The position numbers were made by a program, and so were the translations under genes. The notes beneath the pieces were generated by a model. That model was given only the letters and a program-made list of their open reading frames with translations, did no database searches and was not told the DNA's origin. A DNA stretch of 64,000 bases from Cryptomeria japonica (lineage: Eukaryota; Streptophyta; Pinopsida; Cupressales; Cupressaceae). The stretch is taken from the NCBI RefSeq assembly GCF_030272615.1, contig NC_081405.1, forward strand, positions 611,255,065 through 611,319,064. The letters run 5' to 3'. Positions 59,640-64,000 of this stretch are shown here, piece by piece. The number at the start of each line of letters is the position of its first letter. The stretch's first letter is position 1.

Positions 59640-61110
59640 AAATATTTTGGATGTTTCATATAATTGATATTTTCTCTTCCTCCTCGTTGTTGTTCATGAA
59701 ATCCTCTCTAAAGATCCAATTGTTTCTTTCCTTCTAATTTCATCTTGAAAGGAAATGGAGAATTTGGTTCCAAATTTATTTCATCATAGGGTCTTTGTAA
59801 GGGAAATTATCCCTTTAAATTTTAAAAAGCTTCTTGTTGTCTAGGGAAAAACCTATTTTGCCTCAAGTAAAGACAAGACCTCATCCTAGACCTCTCTAGT
59901 GAAATTATAGTGTAAAAAAAAATGGTCCACTAACTCCTCTTCTTTACAATAAATGATGTACCTATTGACCAAATTAAAACTCCTCTTGACAAGATTGCCG
60001 GTAGTAAGAATCTTGTGATAAGTCATCCACCAGATTTATGTAATTTTTAGGGTGAATTTTGTCTTTGAGATCAAGTTCTATCTCAAACCAAGTCTTCTAG
60101 GGTTTTGATAAATCATGCAGTAAAGAGAAGAGACATAAAAATTTCCTAAAGGATTTTGGGTCTAGATAGATTCATTGATCTTATTGATATTGAAGAAACA
60201 ATAGTCTCCTAGATATTGCATAAATTGGCCTCTGATCTCCCCACTAATGAAAAATGAAGCAGAAAAGGATTTCATTTAGGTTGTCTCGGACTCCAATATA
60301 TATATTCAAATTGTGTAATACCTAAGTGTCTTAATAGAGGGATTTCAAAAGCCATAAACATGGATATGGACTCAAGAGATACATTGCCAATCTAGACATT
60401 TTCCTAGAAATTGATCCTTATTCCATTTCCCACTTTCCATCTAAATCGTTCACTAAGAACTCTTTTAGTATTTAAGATGTGTTTCTAATCATTGAGACAT
60501 TACAAAGTGAAGGGAGAATAAGTTATTATCCCTACAGTATTTGGCTTCTGCAATCCTTATCCAATCATTTTCCCTGGCCTTAAGATTTCATCCAATCTTA
60601 TCAAATAGGGCCCTGTTGTAGGATTGTAATTTTCTTATCACTATACCAACAAGAGGTTTGGGTTTACAAATAGTGTCCCATTTAACAATCGCCATCCTCT
60701 TTTTTTCTTCCACCCATATCTATGAGAATTTCTTTTGAATCTATTCAATATTCTTGGTTATGAACACAAGAATCTTAAATAAGGATAGGTAAAAAATAGG
60801 AATATTTTGAAGAGAAGCTTTCAAGTGTTGGTATTTCCCTACTTGACTAAAGAGTTATCCTTCCAACCCATCAATTTTTTTGGTCTTCTTTCCACAATGC
60901 CGAATGAGTAGTTATGAGAAAGTTTCTCAGTTGTCATGGGTGACCCAAGATATGTTGAAGGTAGGGATTCCTTTTGATAACCAAGTATAATAGTTATTTT
61001 ATTCTTCAACATTTCCTCAGTATTGAAAAAATATAGGACATTTTTATTATAATTGACATGTTGTCTAGAGATTTGGGCACACCTCTCTTGAATGTAACTT
61101 CAACAATTCT
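59640..61110 (-). pseudogene. LINE ORF2 3' fragment: RT end and zf-RVT
   Basis: Minus-sense fragments resemble the RT thumb and C-terminal zinc segment of plant LINEs: VKWDTICKPKPLVGI-like and LQSYNRALFDKIGWNLKARE near 60720-60560, then LTTGNLVKRSFNLVNRYIIY with CKEEELVDHFFF near 60010-59910. Frames are heavily broken. It lies upstream, in minus sense, of the ORF1 relic. The two therefore come from two LINE copies in tandem or from a rearranged one, because a single LINE has ORF1 before ORF2. Confidence 0.62.
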
Positions 61111-62037
61111 TTTTTAATTTCAGGGGATAAAAATTTATTAAGTTATTAAATTGGACCACTAATAATTTATACTTATTGGAATCATGGATAATATAGTTTT
61201 TGAAAAGATGAAAGTGAGCAAATTGTAATCTGTAAACATTATATAAATGAATGAACTATAAAATAACACTATCCAAACCCTATCACTCTAGTCTAAGATG
61301 TATTATCATTAAAAGAAAAAATGCTGAAATTTTAAAAAATGAAGCAATGTATTGACTAAATAATTCATCATAATAATCCTATCTTTCTTCTAGAAAGCTA
61401 TGGAAATCCTATATTTCTTCCAATAGGCTATCATATATTACTCGTGCTTTGAATAGATTTTAAGAACAAAAAGAAAAAAATCTTATATAAAAAAAATGCC
61501 TTATATCAAGAAAAAGTCCCTTCCAAAATGCCTTGTAGCAATGAAATTTCCTTATATAAATGAAAAAACCTTGAAATATATCTTCTAAGAATAAAAATTG
61601 CTTCAATAGACAACACAACACCTTCATCTTTACCTTTTAAATGTGATTGATGGAAATGATTAAAAATAAGGCATGATTCTCTAATCTAGGTTATGGCACC
61701 CTATTTTGTTTCATTTTTCTTATGGGAAATACATGTAAAGTTGAAGCCTCAAAGCTATTTTGAAAGAAAATATTATTCAAAAAACTTTTGTTTGTTGAGG
61801 AGAATATTAACAAATCATAAGCAAGATCAAAATTTACAAGTACTATTTTATTATTGTGAGAACATTTTTACAATTACAATGACAAAGGTGTTCTATAATT
61901 TTATTATAAAAATAGGAATTCAGTCACAAATCCGTATATGTTTTCCAGAAGGTACTTACAGTGTTTTATGGCACTTCGAACTTCTCTCTGCTGCCTTCAC
62001 ATTCGACCTTAACTTTTGGATCGTTTCAACAGTATTA
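61111..62037. other. 3' flank of the RAV gene
   Basis: AT-rich and without accepted genes. On the minus strand, polyadenylation-type AATAAA hexamers occur at 61900-61905 and 61847-61852, about 135 and 190 bp past the RAV stop codon; either could end the transcript. The plus-strand frame 61693-62091 overlaps the RAV 3' end antisense and is not accepted. Confidence 0.45.
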
Positions 62038-63390
62038 TTATTCTCTTTTCTTGTCAGCTGTGCCGGATGGAAGAGGATTCGATGTGGATGAAGATAGTAA
62101 ACCTAGATTTACTCCAAACAACATAACCCGTGAAGGATAAGCTGAACCAGGCGAAGATAAAATTTTCCTTGGCAGATTTGGATGATGCAACGGCCACATC
62201 TTTCTCTTATCAGACTCTGAGTGTTTCAATGAAGAGAGACTGAAGAAGTCATAAGCAGTTGAACAATTGGGTGGGACAGGGATTAACCATGGGATGAAAG
62301 AGTTAAACACTCTAGATCTATGCTCAATCGATTGGGGCAAGTACAATACCCGGTTCGACTGGCTATAGCTAAGCGTAGGAACATGAAAATCACCAAGACC
62401 TAATTGTTTGTAAGGATGGAAATTGCAGGTCTGGAGGCGGAAACTAATATACAGTTGCCGAGAACCACCAGTACTACGGTGGAAGGTCACGATATCCCCG
62501 GTGTTGATGTGCTTGTCCCTGATGAAGCCTCTCCAGCCCCTAGTGAGCACGTAGCTCTTGCTGCTACTCCAGTATGAATACTTGAATCTCCATTTTTTGC
62601 CTGTGGTGTCTTCAAAATTTAACATGATACCGTTTTCTGCTTGGGCATCTTCGAGAGGGAAACATCGCTGGGCATGGTGTTTGGGTATTACCAGCCGGTT
62701 CAGCTTCCCCACATCGCTGGGCGTCAAGGCCTTGTCAAACAGGTGCTCCCTCGGGAATACTGAGATCTCTGACATCGACCGGATCGAATCGGTGACTAAG
62801 GTCCGGTCGTTACTTTTGTAGAAGTTGTGGAGTTCTTCATGGTAGGTGTGTGATCTCAGCATATTGACAATCTCTGCCTCAGAATGGCGGCGGAGAAAGA
62901 TCGCCTCCGGGTGAGTTTCGTCCATACGGATGATGAAGTTGGTGATGGCTTTGTGGCCACGTATTCTGAATGCAGCTGTATCGTAAGATTGCGCTGCTTC
63001 TTCTTCCGTGTCGAATGAACCGAGCCAGACCCGCCTGTATTTTTCATAAATCTGGGCGCCCCACTTACCGTTTGATTGTAGAACAACGCCCCTGTACTGC
63101 GATGATGAGCCCCTTTTCTTGCACACCTCAATAACACTTTTTTCGTTGCTTGGGTCCTCAGAGATCTGACTAATTCCAGTTACACTTCTTTTCAATCCAC
63201 AAGAAGGAATACTCTGCCTTCCATTCCTAGATAAAAGTGAAGAGATGGAGTCCTCCTGGGTTTTATAGTCGCATCCGAACTCTTCCTCGATGCTATCCAT
63301 TTCTTCTTTACGACACTCCTGATTATTGGGTTTGCTACTGCAAACCCTAATGTGTTTTTTATCAAGACGCTGCCGTATGAAGGACCCCAT
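62038..63390 (-). CDS. RAV: RAV-family AP2/B3 transcription factor
   Basis: An intact intron-less frame of 450 codons. Residues about 97-152 form an AP2/ERF domain (SSQYRGVVLQSNGKWGAQIY, VWLGSFDTEEEAAQSYDTAA, ending HKAITNF). Residues about 215-318 form a B3 domain (HLFDKALTPSDVGKLNRLVI, KKWRFKYSYWSSSKSYVLTR, GWRGFIRDKHINTGDIVTFH). This AP2-then-B3 order defines the RAV/TEMPRANILLO family, nuclear DNA-binding regulators that in characterised plants bind CAACA and CACCTG elements and usually repress. Near the C-terminus RVMLFGVNLGL (421-431) resembles the R/KLFGV repression motif, with Met before LFGV. Length is slightly above the usual 330-400 residues. The annotated start is M1 (MGSFIRQRLDKKHIR); M31 (MDSIEEEFGCD) is an alternative that looks more like RAV N-termini. 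It is the only intact non-transposon gene in the window. Confidence 0.95.
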   Translation of the reverse strand: MGSFIRQRLDKKHIRVCSSKPNNQECRKEEMDSIEEEFGCDYKTQEDSISSLLSRNGRQSIPSCGLKRSVTGISQISEDPSNEKSVIEVCKKRGSSSQYRGVVLQSNGKWGAQIYEKYRRVWLGSFDTEEEAAQSYDTAAFRIRGHKAITNFIIRMDETHPEAIFLRRHSEAEIVNMLRSHTYHEELHNFYKSNDRTLVTDSIRSMSEISVFPREHLFDKALTPSDVGKLNRLVIPKHHAQRCFPLEDAQAENGIMLNFEDTTGKKWRFKYSYWSSSKSYVLTRGWRGFIRDKHINTGDIVTFHRSTGGSRQLYISFRLQTCNFHPYKQLGLGDFHVPTLSYSQSNRVLYLPQSIEHRSRVFNSFIPWLIPVPPNCSTAYDFFSLSSLKHSESDKRKMWPLHHPNLPRKILSSPGSAYPSRVMLFGVNLGLLSSSTSNPLPSGTADKKRE

Positions 63391-64000
63391 TCTCAGATCG
63401 CAGCACTAAATTAATAGTTTACAGTGGTCTGTGTTCGGCACAATAGCATGTAATTGATTATTAGGAGAAAATCTGCTCTCGGAGGAAGAGTTAAGATTCT
63501 GGCGCTTGATGTTAGAAACGACGAAGCTTCATATAAGAATCTATATACACTCGAGTATCCCTTTGGTCCACTACTAATTATACTTAATTTGGTAATATCT
63601 TACTTCTTTGGAAGATTTAATTTACTGATTTACCTAGAAATATGAATTTAGGGCATCTCGGGAAACATAATTGCAGAGTTTGATTTGGTATTGATAATAA
63701 TGGATTCCAGATTGGCTCAAGTTAATGATTGCTTCGCGGAGTCTTGTTTTTATTGTCCGCAACTAAGTCCATTGCACCTACCACCTCGATAGATCGCATT
63801 GTTTTTGTCCAAGCGTGCAACTTGATGGGATCTCAGGTCATTATTCTCTTATCTTTTTCAACCGGAGCAGGGCCCTTCCAATTGGAAATACATTTTTTTA
63901 TTCCAACTTAAGATCACGGTAAAATTACAAAGAAAGGCTAATTAAACAAATGTAAACAATTATAACTTTAAATATAGAGTTAAACTTTAACAAAGTAATA
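63391..64000. other. 5' flank of the RAV gene
   Basis: Presumed promoter and 5' UTR of the RAV gene, read on the minus strand. No other gene is accepted; the two short plus-strand frames (63454-63645, 63729-63911) show no family likeness. Confidence 0.5.
63542..63547 (-). promoter_or_regulatory. Candidate TATA box of the RAV gene
   Basis: TATATA within GTGTATATAG on the minus strand, about 150 bp upstream of the first ATG. The spacing is plausible for a plant promoter with a short leader. No transcript evidence. Confidence 0.35.

Noticed and set aside
61693-62091. 132-codon plus-strand frame next to the RAV gene
   Set aside because: Its last part is antisense to the RAV coding end and the rest is AT-driven. 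No domain is recognised.
1-64000. CRISPR arrays, tRNA or rRNA genes, bacterial or phage genes
   Set aside because: Nothing of the kind was seen. The content is eukaryotic plant DNA. tRNA-like matches are only the primer binding sites.

Overview
The window looks like nuclear DNA from a seed plant, probably a conifer or another gymnosperm with a large genome. It is AT-rich, almost entirely made of plant-type Copia, Ty3/Tat and LINE (L1 type) retroelements nested in one another, and carries a single intact gene, an intron-less AP2-B3 transcription factor of the RAV family (62038-63390, minus strand). The plant assignment is firm because RAV, PPR and plant LINE RNase H domains are present. The conifer assignment is inference from repeat density and style.

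Layout. 37-2315 is a small non-coding Copia-type LTR element with a perfect 5-bp target duplication, sitting in a decayed minus-strand Copia relic (2316-4260). 4450-5560 is a LINE tail. 5590-34600 is one unrecognised, decayed coding repeat interrupted by a stack of insertions: a SIRE-like Copia (7146-32739); inside its 3' LTR a solo-LTR-like element (16815-32459); and inside that a Ty3/Tat-type gag-protease element with three LTRs and two internal regions (17523-31608, 6424-bp period). A separate minus-strand solo LTR (32899-33960) interrupts the same host ORF. All these insertion events can be read from target duplications.

34601-36418 is a truncated Copia (LTR, PBS, Gag). 36419-38710 is a truncated long SIRE-like LTR. 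38711-43039 is a 5'-truncated Tork/Tnt1-like Copia with its 3' LTR. 43040-47340 is unassigned AT-rich DNA with two small tandem duplications. 47345-49556 is a second plus-strand LINE. 51202 to about 52600 is another short non-coding Copia-type element. 54143-55240 is a PPR pseudogene, followed by an unrecognised ORF. 56380-61110 holds two minus-strand LINE fragments, the first interrupted by a solo LTR (57023-57513) with a perfect target duplication. The RAV gene and its flanks close the window.

The genes do not form a pathway. The biological content is the history of the insertions plus one regulatory gene. The least ordinary structure is the three-LTR Tat element: it lacks reverse transcriptase and integrase, shares its stop codons and a frameshift between its two internal copies, and carries a repeated GTGCAC hairpin-like motif in its leader and LTR. 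All statements come from reading the sequence by eye; no alignment or database search was run.
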